From positions 1 through 34,396 of the forward strand of contig CABUMH010000033.1 of the NCBI GenBank assembly GCA_902492555.1: a stretch of 34,396 nt of DNA. The letters are read 5' to 3'. The translations under genes and the position numbers were made by a program. Positions 15,909 through 23,604 of the stretch are shown here, one piece after another. A model generated the notes under the pieces. It did not search any database, was not told where the DNA came from, and worked only from the letters and a program-made list of their open reading frames with translations. How positions within the stretch are numbered: position 1 is the stretch's first letter; each line of letters begins with the position of its first letter. The stretch is from Eisenbergiella sp900555195 (lineage in GTDB: Bacteria; Bacillota; Clostridia; Lachnospirales; Lachnospiraceae).

Positions 15909-16292
15909 ATGGAACAACGTGAATTGATATGTATCAACTGCCCTCTCGGCTGTCCGCTTACCGTCTCGCTGGAAAACGGGAAAGTCGTCCGTGTGACGGG
16001 CAATACCTGTCCAAGAGGAGAGGCCTATGGCCGCAAGGAGTGCACCGCTCCCACCCGGATCGTAACGAGTACCGTACGCGTATCCGGAGGCGTCCTTCCT
16101 GTGGTTTCCGTTAAAACCGCTTCTGATATCCCCAAGGAAAAAATGGCTGACTGTATCCGTCAGCTGCGGGATGTGACCGTATCCGCCCCGGTTCATATCG
16201 GAGATGTCATTCTGAAGGATGCGGCCGGGTGCGGCGTGGACATCATAGCCACCAAGAACATGCCTCGAAAGAATGCGGAAAGTATGATATAA
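15909..16292 (+). CDS. DUF1667 small cysteine-rich protein of the GlpA/GlpB set
   Basis: A 127-residue soluble protein. Its N-terminus carries CINCPLGCPL and then NTCPRGEAYGRKEC, five cysteines spaced like a metal or iron-sulfur site, followed by PTRIVTSTVRVSGG and a conserved VKTASDIPKEKM-type segment. DUF1667 proteins are regularly the third gene after GlpA- and GlpB-like flavoproteins in clostridia and may replace the membrane-linked GlpC subunit; no membrane segment is present here. The start at 15909 is set by GGAGG 5 nt upstream; the ATG at 15897 overlaps that site. Confidence 0.88.
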   Translation: MEQRELICINCPLGCPLTVSLENGKVVRVTGNTCPRGEAYGRKECTAPTRIVTSTVRVSGGVLPVVSVKTASDIPKEKMADCIRQLRDVTVSAPVHIGDVILKDAAGCGVDIIATKNMPRKNAESMI

Positions 16293-16302
16293 TCAAATAT
16301 CA

Positions 16303-16339
16303 CGGCAAACTGCGGGGTATTTGAGCCCCGCGTTCGCCG
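16303..16339 (+). other. Strong GC-rich stem-loop after the DUF1667 gene
   Basis: CGGC-AAAC-GCGGGG pairs with CCCCGC-GTTC-GCCG around a short loop (TATTTGAG), with one bulged T and one mismatch. A second hairpin, CGGG-TGTG-CCCG, lies near 16351-16362. Neither is followed by a T run. They may protect or attenuate the mRNA between the DUF1667 and HAD-IIA genes. I recognise no riboswitch class. Confidence 0.5.
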
Positions 16340-16435
16340 AATATCCCTGCGGGTGTGCCCGACCGGCTTCCTGCCCGTGGGAACAAAAAAACTTTCTACA
16401 ATACAGCCGCAGCGGCGGCAGAATGAGAGGAATCT

Positions 16436-17263
16436 ATGATTACAGATCTTATCGGACATCCCGCAGATGCCCTGCTTCAAAAGAAGCTCTGGCTTCTGGA
16501 CATGGACGGCACAATTTATAACGAAAATCAGATCTTTGATGGAACGACGGATTTTCTGAAACAGATCAGGGAACGGGGAGGTAGGTATATCTTCATCACC
16601 AACAATTCCTCCAAATCCGTCAATGACTATGTGCAGAAAGTCACGCACATGGGGATAGATGCGGGATATGAAGATTTCTATACTTCCAGCCAGGCCACGG
16701 CTATGTATATCAAAGAGCATTACCCGAATCAGACCGTCTACTGTATGGGCACCCGTTCCCTGGTTCAGGAACTGCGTGAAAGCGGCCTTAACGTGGTGAC
16801 AGAAGTGAGCGATGAGGCCTCTGTGGTTCTGATCGGCTTTGATACAGAAAATACCTCAGAAAAAATCCGGAATACCTGCATCATGCTGGGACGGGATGTG
16901 GCTTATCTGGCCACCAACCCGGATTTGGTCTGTCCCGTAAGCTTTGGTTTCATCCCAGACTGCGGTTCCATGAGCATCATGCTGAAAAATGCCACGGGCA
17001 AGGAACCCTTTTTCATCGGGAAGCCCCAGCCTATTATGGTGGACTGCGTATTAAAACAGACCGGCTGTTCCAGGGAAGAAGCGGTCATCGTAGGAGACCG
17101 TCTCTACACGGATATTGCAACCGGAGCGAATGCAGGTGTGGATACCATCTGCGTGCTGTCCGGGGAAGCCTCCATGAAGGATATTCAAGAATGGGACGGC
17201 AATCCTACCTGGATCTTCCAGGATGTAAAACAGGTATGGGAGAAGATTCGGGAAGTTTCATAA
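16436..17263 (+). CDS. HAD-IIA family phosphatase (NagD / phosphoglycolate-phosphatase type)
   Basis: A 275-residue HAD hydrolase with the C2-type cap. Motif I is LLDMDGTIYN (nucleophile D22, acid/base D24), motif II is FITNNSS, motif III is the Lys in GKPQPIM, and motif IV is IVGDRLYTDIATGANAG. The subfamily includes NagD and the phosphatases of glycerol-3-phosphate and phosphoglycolate. It follows the glp genes by about 140 structured nt on the same strand, so a role in draining glycerol-3-phosphate is attractive but only inferred. GAGAGG lies 5 nt before the ATG. Confidence 0.88.
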   Translation: MITDLIGHPADALLQKKLWLLDMDGTIYNENQIFDGTTDFLKQIRERGGRYIFITNNSSKSVNDYVQKVTHMGIDAGYEDFYTSSQATAMYIKEHYPNQTVYCMGTRSLVQELRESGLNVVTEVSDEASVVLIGFDTENTSEKIRNTCIMLGRDVAYLATNPDLVCPVSFGFIPDCGSMSIMLKNATGKEPFFIGKPQPIMVDCVLKQTGCSREEAVIVGDRLYTDIATGANAGVDTICVLSGEASMKDIQEWDGNPTWIFQDVKQVWEKIREVS

Positions 17264-17327
17264 GCCGCAGGCAATAGAGATACATGAGATAACAGAAGCG
17301 CTGCAGGTTCCCTCATGGGCCTGCGGC
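17264..17327. terminator. Nested stem-loop between convergent genes
   Basis: GCCGCAGGC (17264-17272) pairs perfectly with GCCTGCGGC (17319-17327), and CATGAG (17283-17288) with CTCATG (17312-17317) inside. The outer stem begins directly after the HAD-IIA stop codon. T tracts are poor on both sides, so it may be a weak bidirectional terminator or an mRNA 3'-end stabiliser. Confidence 0.5.
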
Positions 17328-17382
17328 ACCTTAATGTCTGTTCTCTTATTTTACCCTCCGCGCCGGAGCGTCATGAATCTTC

Positions 17383-17952
17383 TCACTTTAATTCCCCGAT
17401 GGCAGGCTGCAGGCTGACGGTAAGAATATCCGTCATCTGATACAGGCTGGCGGCCAGTCCGTTGGCCGTCCATCTGCAGTTTTTACTGCCGCCCTCTGAG
17501 ACCGTCTCGTCACAGACCGGATCTACTCCCATCATATTCGTAATCCGCTCTTTCCATTCCGCTACTTCCTCTTCCGTAACCTCGCGTTCTCCGCTGACAA
17601 TCCATATGGAAACCGCCTCCACGCTGCCGTCCTGTCCACAGCTCGTAGACACCTCGCAGGGAACGCCCGCCACATCTATCTGATATTTCCGGCCAATATA
17701 AAGACTCTTATCCGCCGTCCAGTTCTCTTCTCCTCCTCCGAAAAGCCCGGCTGTATCTTCATCTTGCATTCCCAATAAAGCAACCAGCTCCTCCAATTCT
17801 GCTGCCGCCGCCCCTTCTGTCGTCGTCTCCGCTTCTGTGGACACTTCTTCAGCGGTTGTCTCCGCCGCCTGCTGTTTCGCATTGCCGCAGCCTGCCAGCA
17901 TACATACCGCCCATCCGATCAGAATAATACGTCCCCATCCTTTTTGACTCAT
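17383..17952 (-). CDS. Putative lipoprotein of unknown function
   Basis: The 189-residue precursor has a type II signal peptide: a basic N-terminus (MSQKGWGR), a hydrophobic core and the lipobox LAGC ending at residue 22, so the mature protein should be lipid-anchored on the outer face of the membrane. A Thr/Glu/Ala-rich linker runs to about residue 55. The globular part contains three cysteines and alternating hydrophobic strands, with no domain I recognise. AGGAGGGAACGCAG precedes the ATG. It stands alone on the minus strand, convergent with the HAD-IIA gene. Confidence 0.8.
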   Translation of the reverse strand: MSQKGWGRIILIGWAVCMLAGCGNAKQQAAETTAEEVSTEAETTTEGAAAAELEELVALLGMQDEDTAGLFGGGEENWTADKSLYIGRKYQIDVAGVPCEVSTSCGQDGSVEAVSIWIVSGEREVTEEEVAEWKERITNMMGVDPVCDETVSEGGSKNCRWTANGLAASLYQMTDILTVSLQPAIGELK

Positions 17953-18021
17953 CTGCGTTCCCTCCTATATCCCTTTCATTCCGATTCTTGAATTCTACAC
18001 AGATCCGATTGATTTCTCTGT

Positions 18022-18027
18022 ATTATA
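18022..18027 (-). promoter_or_regulatory. Possible -10 box of the lipoprotein gene
   Basis: A perfect TATAAT on the minus strand lies 70 nt before the lipoprotein ATG. No good -35 box is present at 16-18 nt, so this is tentative. Confidence 0.35.
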
Positions 18028-18102
18028 GACTCTTATATCTGCCTAAAAGTTGCAGCATTCTGGAGAATATCGTCCTGTATCCAGGCAAAGATAAACCAAA
18101 AG

Positions 18103-18138
18103 ACGGTTCCACCGATGATCCTTCCATCGGGGAACCGC
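18103..18138 (-). terminator. Intrinsic terminator after the VOC gene
   Basis: On the minus strand CGGTTCC-CCGATG pairs with CATCGG-GGAACCG around a short loop, each arm close to 13 nt with a single bulge, followed by TCTTTTGG. It lies 25 nt beyond the VOC-gene stop and separates it from the lipoprotein promoter. Confidence 0.75.
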
Positions 18139-18162
18139 CTTTCAGAGTACTTCATTTCTTCT

Positions 18163-18600
18163 TTATTCCGCATGCTCCTTCAAAAAACGCATCTGGGCTG
18201 AATTCTCATCCATCTGCATCAATTCAATCCGGTTGTTATCCGGATCACGCGTCCAGCACTGCCAGTTCAAATCCATCCCCTGCCTAACCGGAGAATCCAA
18301 AGGAGCTCCCACCTGTTCCAGCCGTTTGGCTGCCGCATGAATGTCGCTCACTTCCAGACATATGTGGGAAAAACCAATGTTTTCATCTTTATATTCCGAT
18401 GCATGAATTCCACCGTAAAACAGTTCCAGGAACTGCCCTCCTGCTGCATGCAGATACACGATCCAGGGTTCTCCCGTATTCGGGTGCGCCAGTTCAAAGG
18501 CTTTCTCAAACCCGAACGCCTCCTGATAGAAACGAATCGACCGTTCCATGTCGGATACGTTAAATGCCACATGTGCCAATCCCCTTACTTCTTTTCCCAT
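18163..18600 (-). CDS. VOC (glyoxalase/bleomycin-resistance fold) family protein
   Basis: A 145-residue protein of the vicinal-oxygen-chelate superfamily, with two beta-alpha-beta-beta-beta modules: GLAHVAFNVSDMERSIRFYQEAFGF and FSHICLEVSDIHAAAKRLEQVG. Likely metal ligands include the His of LAHVAF, the Glu of FLELFY, the His of FSHICLEV and the Glu of NRIELMQ, which is the glyoxalase-I-like set. The family covers lyases, dioxygenases and resistance proteins, so the reaction is open. AGGGGAAAAG precedes the ATG. The GH120 gene ends about 100 nt upstream on the same strand, so the two may share a message; an aldose- or xylose-related role is speculation. Confidence 0.85.
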   Translation of the reverse strand: MGKEVRGLAHVAFNVSDMERSIRFYQEAFGFEKAFELAHPNTGEPWIVYLHAAGGQFLELFYGGIHASEYKDENIGFSHICLEVSDIHAAAKRLEQVGAPLDSPVRQGMDLNWQCWTRDPDNNRIELMQMDENSAQMRFLKEHAE

Positions 18601-18659
18601 TTTCTTTTCCCCTTTCCTTAAATATATTCAAATTATCTATCGGTACTTTCACATCTTTC

Positions 18660-18687
18660 CAGAATCACAGCAATCGGCCTGATTCTG
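18660..18687 (-). other. Hairpin between the GH120 and VOC genes
   Basis: CAGAATCA and TGATTCTG pair perfectly (8 bp) around a 12-nt loop, 15 nt beyond the GH120 stop. There is no T run, so it may be a processing or stability element rather than a full terminator. Confidence 0.45.
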
Positions 18688-18702
18688 AACCGCTGCAAAA
18701 GA

Positions 18703-20664
18703 TTACCATATCCTGATTTTGTTATGCCCTTCCACGAGATCATTTATAGGCCCTACAATCACATGCCCCTCTTCCCGCTTATTTCCACAATAATCGCGGT
18801 CAAATACGATCGGCGTTCCATCCGGATTCTCGAAAAGTTCTTCTGCCGCCCTCGTGCAGCCCAAATCCTGTGTCCGCATAACAACCGCCTCCTGATCCAG
18901 TATGGCTTTGTCCACATCCACCTCCAGATATACCCGGCATCCTTCCTCCGTCTCTTCCTTCACGATCCGCGCCTTTAGGCCGGCGTCGCCCGTGTAGCAG
19001 GATTTCTCACGGTCATATCCCTTTGCGCCCTGAAGGTATACGTTACGGTCGATATATACGGGCTGCTTCACCTTCACATACAGTTCGTTGTCTCCCGGGA
19101 ATGCCTCATTAATCAAATCAATATATTCCTCGTAGCTGGCGGGATGACCGTTAAAATCAGCCGTTCCGCAGGATGTTCCGTTCGTCTCTCCGAGCAAAGG
19201 CGCTCCGCCCACAAAAATGTTCTGATAGAATCTGTCATCCCCTCCATAGATGAAGGAAGACGCCATGATTGCGGTCGTATGCGGAAAATGGTACGGCGTG
19301 GAACGATTCAATTCATTCCAGTGTTTCATATTTCCCAGCACCAGGTTGTGCACATATGCGCCGCCCTGGGAAGCGTTCTCAAAGCTATAGGGAGAGGTGA
19401 AAATATTATTGTCCACCAGGTAGGGGCCATGGGAGACTTCCACCATCAGATCACGGATATTATCTGTGAACAGATTGCTGCTCACGCGGGTTCCCTGCGT
19501 CTCCCAATCAAGCCAGATTGCCAGCGTGCAGTCATGAATATAGTTGTGATGGATCTGCGTATCGATCGCCGCATGGAACTTAATTCCTGCAATCTCATAT
19601 CCGAAAAATTCGTGCTTCGTAGCGATCCGGAAGATCTCATTTCCATAAATCTCGCTGAATACGCAGCCCAGGTGTCCCACAATTCCGTTCTGCCCGCAGT
19701 CATGGATGATATTATTGCGCACGATATGGGAACCGATATTGTCCTTATTCCATCCAAGCTGCAGCGCTCTGCCCACCGCCTCATACTGATAAGTATAGCC
19801 GGGTTTTCTCTTCGTCTTGGTGAAAAGGTTGTCCCCTGTTTTCTCGTCCTTTCCAAGGCTTACCGCGCTGCACTTCGCATCATGGATATCATTGTTCTCG
19901 ATGATCCATCCCTTGCTCCAATGCGCGCCAATCAGTCCGGGCTGATCTCCTGTGGGCGGAGCAAACGGGCATGCTGCCTGCGCCAGTTCAAATCCGGATA
20001 CAGTAATATAGTCTTTTCCCGCCTGCTTGGGATAGAATACGCATTTTCTTACGTTAATTTCCACCAGTTCCACGTTCGGATCCGCCCCATGGAAATTGGC
20101 CCAGATCGTGGTGTTCTCGCTGTCCACCTGCGCATACCACTGATAGATGCTATCCTCCGTATTCAGGATGGGCTCCCGATAATTCTGCCAGGGCAGCTGA
20201 TAGCCGTTTTCCCTCTTTTCCGCTTTTTCCACCTCTTCGACGCTCAGGGCTTCAAAGAAAGATTTTCCGTTCAGATACACATCTCCCAGATGCAGGGTCG
20301 GATATGCCGGGCCCACCATCCAGTCTCCATAAAGGTAGGTATTGTAAGGATTAAAATCTCCGAACAGTGTATTCGGGAGCACCGCTTTCCATACAGTTCC
20401 TGCAGTATTTTCCCAACCTGTAATCCGTTCAGAGCCTTTAATCACCACCCTCTCGCCCTCTGCGGCACGGTAAGTGATCCGCTCTATGTCGCTGATCCCT
20501 CCCATTTTAGGATCTACCCATTCCCGGTATTCACCTCCGTGTACAATCACGGTGTCTCCCGGCATGGCCACATCCGCCGCTTTCTGAATCGTCGCAAACG
20601 GCGCCCCTGCCGAGCCCTCCGCCCAGTCGCTGCCTCCTTTTGCCACATGATATTCTCTTGCCAT
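18703..20664 (-). CDS. GH120-type beta-xylosidase (right-handed beta-helix)
   Basis: A 653-residue glycosidase with a right-handed parallel beta-helix, predicted to release xylose from xylo-oligosaccharides. It matches throughout what I remember of Thermoanaerobacterium saccharolyticum XylC: EYHVAKGGSD at the start, GDTVIVHGGEYREWV, SKGWIIENNDIHDAKCSA, HDCGQNGIVGHLG and FVYGGDD-like FIYGGDDRFYQN. The two catalytic acids appear as D386 in LDWETQGT and E409 in VEVSHGPYL. Their spacing of 23 residues equals that of the published XylC pair D382/E405. The start at 20664 is set by GGAGG 4 nt upstream, replacing a longer frame from 20685. No signal peptide is seen, so it acts inside the cell on imported oligomers. 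No transporter lies beside it. Confidence 0.85.
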   Translation of the reverse strand: MAREYHVAKGGSDWAEGSAGAPFATIQKAADVAMPGDTVIVHGGEYREWVDPKMGGISDIERITYRAAEGERVVIKGSERITGWENTAGTVWKAVLPNTLFGDFNPYNTYLYGDWMVGPAYPTLHLGDVYLNGKSFFEALSVEEVEKAEKRENGYQLPWQNYREPILNTEDSIYQWYAQVDSENTTIWANFHGADPNVELVEINVRKCVFYPKQAGKDYITVSGFELAQAACPFAPPTGDQPGLIGAHWSKGWIIENNDIHDAKCSAVSLGKDEKTGDNLFTKTKRKPGYTYQYEAVGRALQLGWNKDNIGSHIVRNNIIHDCGQNGIVGHLGCVFSEIYGNEIFRIATKHEFFGYEIAGIKFHAAIDTQIHHNYIHDCTLAIWLDWETQGTRVSSNLFTDNIRDLMVEVSHGPYLVDNNIFTSPYSFENASQGGAYVHNLVLGNMKHWNELNRSTPYHFPHTTAIMASSFIYGGDDRFYQNIFVGGAPLLGETNGTSCGTADFNGHPASYEEYIDLINEAFPGDNELYVKVKQPVYIDRNVYLQGAKGYDREKSCYTGDAGLKARIVKEETEEGCRVYLEVDVDKAILDQEAVVMRTQDLGCTRAAEELFENPDGTPIVFDRDYCGNKREEGHVIVGPINDLVEGHNKIRIW

Positions 20665-20731
20665 TTTTCCTCCGTTCTGCCGCATATACGGCCTTCCCCT
20701 TTTCTTTTACCGGCCTCTTTCAGCCTGATGC

Positions 20732-20761
20732 AATTATAGCATTTCTTCTTAAAGCCATACA
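20732..20761 (-). promoter_or_regulatory. Promoter of the GH120 gene
   Basis: On the minus strand TTGTAT (20756-20761) and TATAAT (20732-20737) are spaced by 18 nt, and TGC directly before the -10 box makes an extended -10. The ATG is about 68 nt downstream. Confidence 0.65.
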
Positions 20762-20819
20762 AGAACCAGCCAATTCAGAAACCAGAAAATATCAGCATCC
20801 TGCACGGCTTTGTTTTCTT

Positions 20820-22190
20820 CTACCGGATCCTCGCCAAATACTCTTTAGACAGAATTTTGTTGATATTCAGCGAAAACAGCAGCGTGGCCGTAGCCGCTGA
20901 TATGAGATCGGACACCGGCTCCGCATAAAAAATACCCATCACGCCAAAGAATCGCGGCAGAATCAGGGCAAGAGGCACCAGAAGCAGCACCTTCCGAAAC
21001 ATGGCTATGAACAGAGAAATTCCTGCCTGTCCCAATGACAGGAAGCAGGGCTGAATCCCATTCTGCAGCCCAAAGAAAAGCATTCCGAAAAGGAATACCG
21101 GCATCACCTTCCCTACCAGGCCGATCAATTCCGGGTCATTGGTGAACAAGGACGCATACAGCTCCGGGAAAATCATCGCTGTCATATTCGCCACAAAGGA
21201 GATCGCAAAGCTGACTGCAATCATGCTCAGACAGATCTTCTTGGTCCTGGGGAAATTCCCTGCCCCATAGTTATAACTGATGATCGGCTGTACCCCCTGT
21301 GTAAATCCGGAAAGAGGGGCTGAAAAAAGCTGCAGCACGCTTTGCATGATGGTATAGGAACCCACATACATATCTCCGCCATAGACCTGCAGCCCTCGAT
21401 TCACCACGATGCTGACCAGACTTTCCGTAGAACGCATGATGAACGGAGAAATTCCCAGTGAACAGATCTGTCCCATCATACGGATATCCGGTTTCATATT
21501 TTTCCAGGTCAGGCGGAGCGTCGTTTTCTTTCCGATCAGAAAAAGCACGTTCCATGCTGCGCTCATGGCCTGGGAAATCACTGTGGCGATTGCCGCACCC
21601 TTCACTCCCCAGCCAAACAAAAAGATAAAAATAGGATCCAGAACGATGTTCACAACCGCACCAATTACAATAGAGAACATGGCAATTCTCGGCTGTCCCT
21701 GAGAAATAATAAATGGGTTCAGCCCTAATGCTGCCTCCACGAAAAGCGTTCCAATCAAATAAATCGACAGATATTCGCAAGCATAGCCGATTGTCGCATC
21801 GCTGGCTCCGAACATATACAGAAAAGGTCTCTGAAACACAAAAAATACGATCATCAGAATGACGCTGAAGAAGATCAGCAGACAGGTTCCGCTTCCAAGA
21901 ATTTTCTCCGCATGCTTTCTATCCCCTTTTCCCATCCAAATCGCTGCCAGCGGGGCTCCTCCCATTCCCACAAAAGCTGAAAACGCGGAAATCAGCGTTA
22001 TGATCGGGAATGTCAGTCCCACTCCCGTCAATGCCGCGGCACCTACGCCTTCGATGTGGCCGATATAGATTCTATCCACAATATTGTAAAGGATATTGAT
22101 AACCTGCGCGATTACGGATGGTATCGCCATGCTCACCATCAATTTTGCAATACTGTCCGTCCCCATTCGTTCTTCATTTGTACCTGCCAT
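20820..22190 (-). CDS. MATE family efflux transporter
   Basis: A 456-residue inner-membrane protein with about 12 membrane segments in two homologous halves, expected to export drugs, toxins or metabolites in exchange for sodium or protons. MATE landmarks include SMAIPSVIAQVINILYNIVDRIYIGHI at the N-terminus, NIVLDPIFIFLFGWGVKGAAIATVISQ at the end of the first half and QGVQPIISYNYGAG in the second half. GAGAGGTTAGAGAG precedes the ATG. It is probably its own unit: the GH120 promoter lies just beyond its stop. A 9-bp inverted repeat about 80 nt upstream may be its operator. The substrate is unknown. Confidence 0.92.
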   Translation of the reverse strand: MAGTNEERMGTDSIAKLMVSMAIPSVIAQVINILYNIVDRIYIGHIEGVGAAALTGVGLTFPIITLISAFSAFVGMGGAPLAAIWMGKGDRKHAEKILGSGTCLLIFFSVILMIVFFVFQRPFLYMFGASDATIGYACEYLSIYLIGTLFVEAALGLNPFIISQGQPRIAMFSIVIGAVVNIVLDPIFIFLFGWGVKGAAIATVISQAMSAAWNVLFLIGKKTTLRLTWKNMKPDIRMMGQICSLGISPFIMRSTESLVSIVVNRGLQVYGGDMYVGSYTIMQSVLQLFSAPLSGFTQGVQPIISYNYGAGNFPRTKKICLSMIAVSFAISFVANMTAMIFPELYASLFTNDPELIGLVGKVMPVFLFGMLFFGLQNGIQPCFLSLGQAGISLFIAMFRKVLLLVPLALILPRFFGVMGIFYAEPVSDLISAATATLLFSLNINKILSKEYLARIR

Positions 22191-22270
22191 CTCTCTAACC
22201 TCTCCATCTTCTGTCTCTTTGATTCTTTTCTATTCCATCCTCAGATTTCTCTCATGCCCCTACCTATTCT

Positions 22271-22301
22271 ATACTTATCAATGATAAAAGTCGATAAGTA
22301 T
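22271..22301. promoter_or_regulatory. Inverted repeat, candidate operator between MATE and M42 genes
   Basis: ATACTTATC (22271-22279) and GATAAGTAT (22293-22301) are perfect inverted copies 13 nt apart, with an additional GATAA inside the spacer. It lies in the divergent region between the MATE gene and the M42 peptidase gene. No T run follows, which favours protein binding over termination. Confidence 0.5.
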
Positions 22302-22422
22302 TTATTGTCTCTTCAGCGTAGACGTTCAACAAACAGGAACCTATGATTTCCCCCGTATATCTCTAGCGTTCTGCGGACAAACATGGTATTCTGATAACAG
22401 AATCTGTAAGGAGGAACATGGT

Positions 22423-23496
22423 ATGAAAAAATATACAGAATATATTGTAGAACAGGTACAGAAACTGCTTGCCATTGACAGCCCCACGGGCTATACGCAG
22501 AATGTGTCATCCTATTTAATGGACACTTACCGGGAACTGGGATATGACCCCGTCCTTACGGTAAAGGGCGGCGTTCTCGTCAAAATTGCAGACGGCACTG
22601 TCTCCGGTGCAAATACAGCTGAAAATAGCTGCAATCCGGCAGGCTGCGGCCCCATTCTGCTGATGGCACATGTGGATACGCTGGGGGCCATGGTGCGTCA
22701 GATAACCCCGAACGGCCGGCTGAAGCTCACGCCTCTGGGCGGCATGAATCCGAATAATTCTGAAACAGAAAACTGCCGGATCTATACGCGGGATGGAAAG
22801 GTCTATACCGGAACCTTCCAGCTCGCCAATGCGTCCATCCATGTGAACGGGGAGTTCAACGATACAAAGCGCTCTTATGACAGCATGGAAGTGCTTCTGG
22901 ACGAATTGGTCAATTCTGCAGAGGATGTTAAGGCTCTCGGCATTATGACGGGCGATATCGTATGCTTCGATCCCAGAACCGTTGTCACCCCTTCCGGCTA
23001 CATCAAGAGCCGTTTCCTGGATGATAAACTAAGCACTGCCATCCTGCTCGGTTATGCCAAGTATCTGAAGGAAGAAAAAATATGCCCTGCCCGCACCATC
23101 TATCAGCATATCACCGTGTTTGAAGAGGTCGGCCACGGAGCCTGCGCTTCCATTCCTGCCGATGTGACAGAGCTCCTGTCCGTGGACATGGGCTGTGTCG
23201 GAGAAGGGCTGGAATGCACAGAATGCCAGGTCTCCATCTGTTCCAAGGACAGCGCTGGGCCGTATCATTATGAAGTGGTCTCTTCCCTGATTAATGCTGC
23301 CAAAAAGGCGGGGGCTGATTTTGCTGTGGATGTATATCCGCACTATGGTTCCGACGCGGACGCCGCGCTGGAAGCGGGCATTGATGCCAGACACGGCCTG
23401 ATCGGCCCAGGCGTATATGCCTCTCACGGCTATGAAAGAAGCCATATCAAAGGTGTGGAAAATACCCTGAAGCTGCTTCTGGCTTATCTGGGATAA
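22423..23496 (+). CDS. M42 family metallo-aminopeptidase (glutamyl aminopeptidase/endoglucanase-M type)
   Basis: A cytoplasmic two-metal peptidase of 357 residues, expected to trim N-terminal residues from short peptides within a large tetrahedral complex. The metal and catalytic residues of clan MH are visible: LLMAHVDTLG, KSRFLDDKLSTA, FEEVGHGA (the EE pair with the general base), VDMGCVG, and the C-terminal YASHGYERSHIKG histidine. AAGGAGGAACATGGT precedes the ATG. It is a single-gene unit, convergent with the beta-galactosidase across a strong shared terminator. Some M42 proteins were historically misnamed endoglucanase M; peptidase activity is far more likely. Confidence 0.9.
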   Translation: MKKYTEYIVEQVQKLLAIDSPTGYTQNVSSYLMDTYRELGYDPVLTVKGGVLVKIADGTVSGANTAENSCNPAGCGPILLMAHVDTLGAMVRQITPNGRLKLTPLGGMNPNNSETENCRIYTRDGKVYTGTFQLANASIHVNGEFNDTKRSYDSMEVLLDELVNSAEDVKALGIMTGDIVCFDPRTVVTPSGYIKSRFLDDKLSTAILLGYAKYLKEEKICPARTIYQHITVFEEVGHGACASIPADVTELLSVDMGCVGEGLECTECQVSICSKDSAGPYHYEVVSSLINAAKKAGADFAVDVYPHYGSDADAALEAGIDARHGLIGPGVYASHGYERSHIKGVENTLKLLLAYLG

Positions 23497-23522
23497 TACG
23501 CATCGTTTCTTATCAGTATCAA

Positions 23523-23570
23523 AACAGGCCCGAAGCGCATTTCCTCTCAGGAACGCGCTTCGGGCCTGTT
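23523..23570. terminator. Strong bidirectional terminator
   Basis: AACAGGCCCGAAGCGC pairs perfectly with GCGCTTCGGGCCTGTT around a 16-nt loop. The plus strand continues with TTTTAT and the minus strand with TTTTGAT. It separates the convergent M42 and beta-galactosidase genes and can serve both. Confidence 0.92.
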
Positions 23571-23604
23571 TTATCGTTCTTCTGTTCCCCTTCACATCCT
23601 GTCA

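Noticed and set aside
19144..20739. 531-codon open frame antisense to the GH120 gene
   Set aside because: It mirrors the GH120 coding frame, has no ribosome binding site or domain, and its His/Arg/Ile-rich translation is typical of an antisense shadow.
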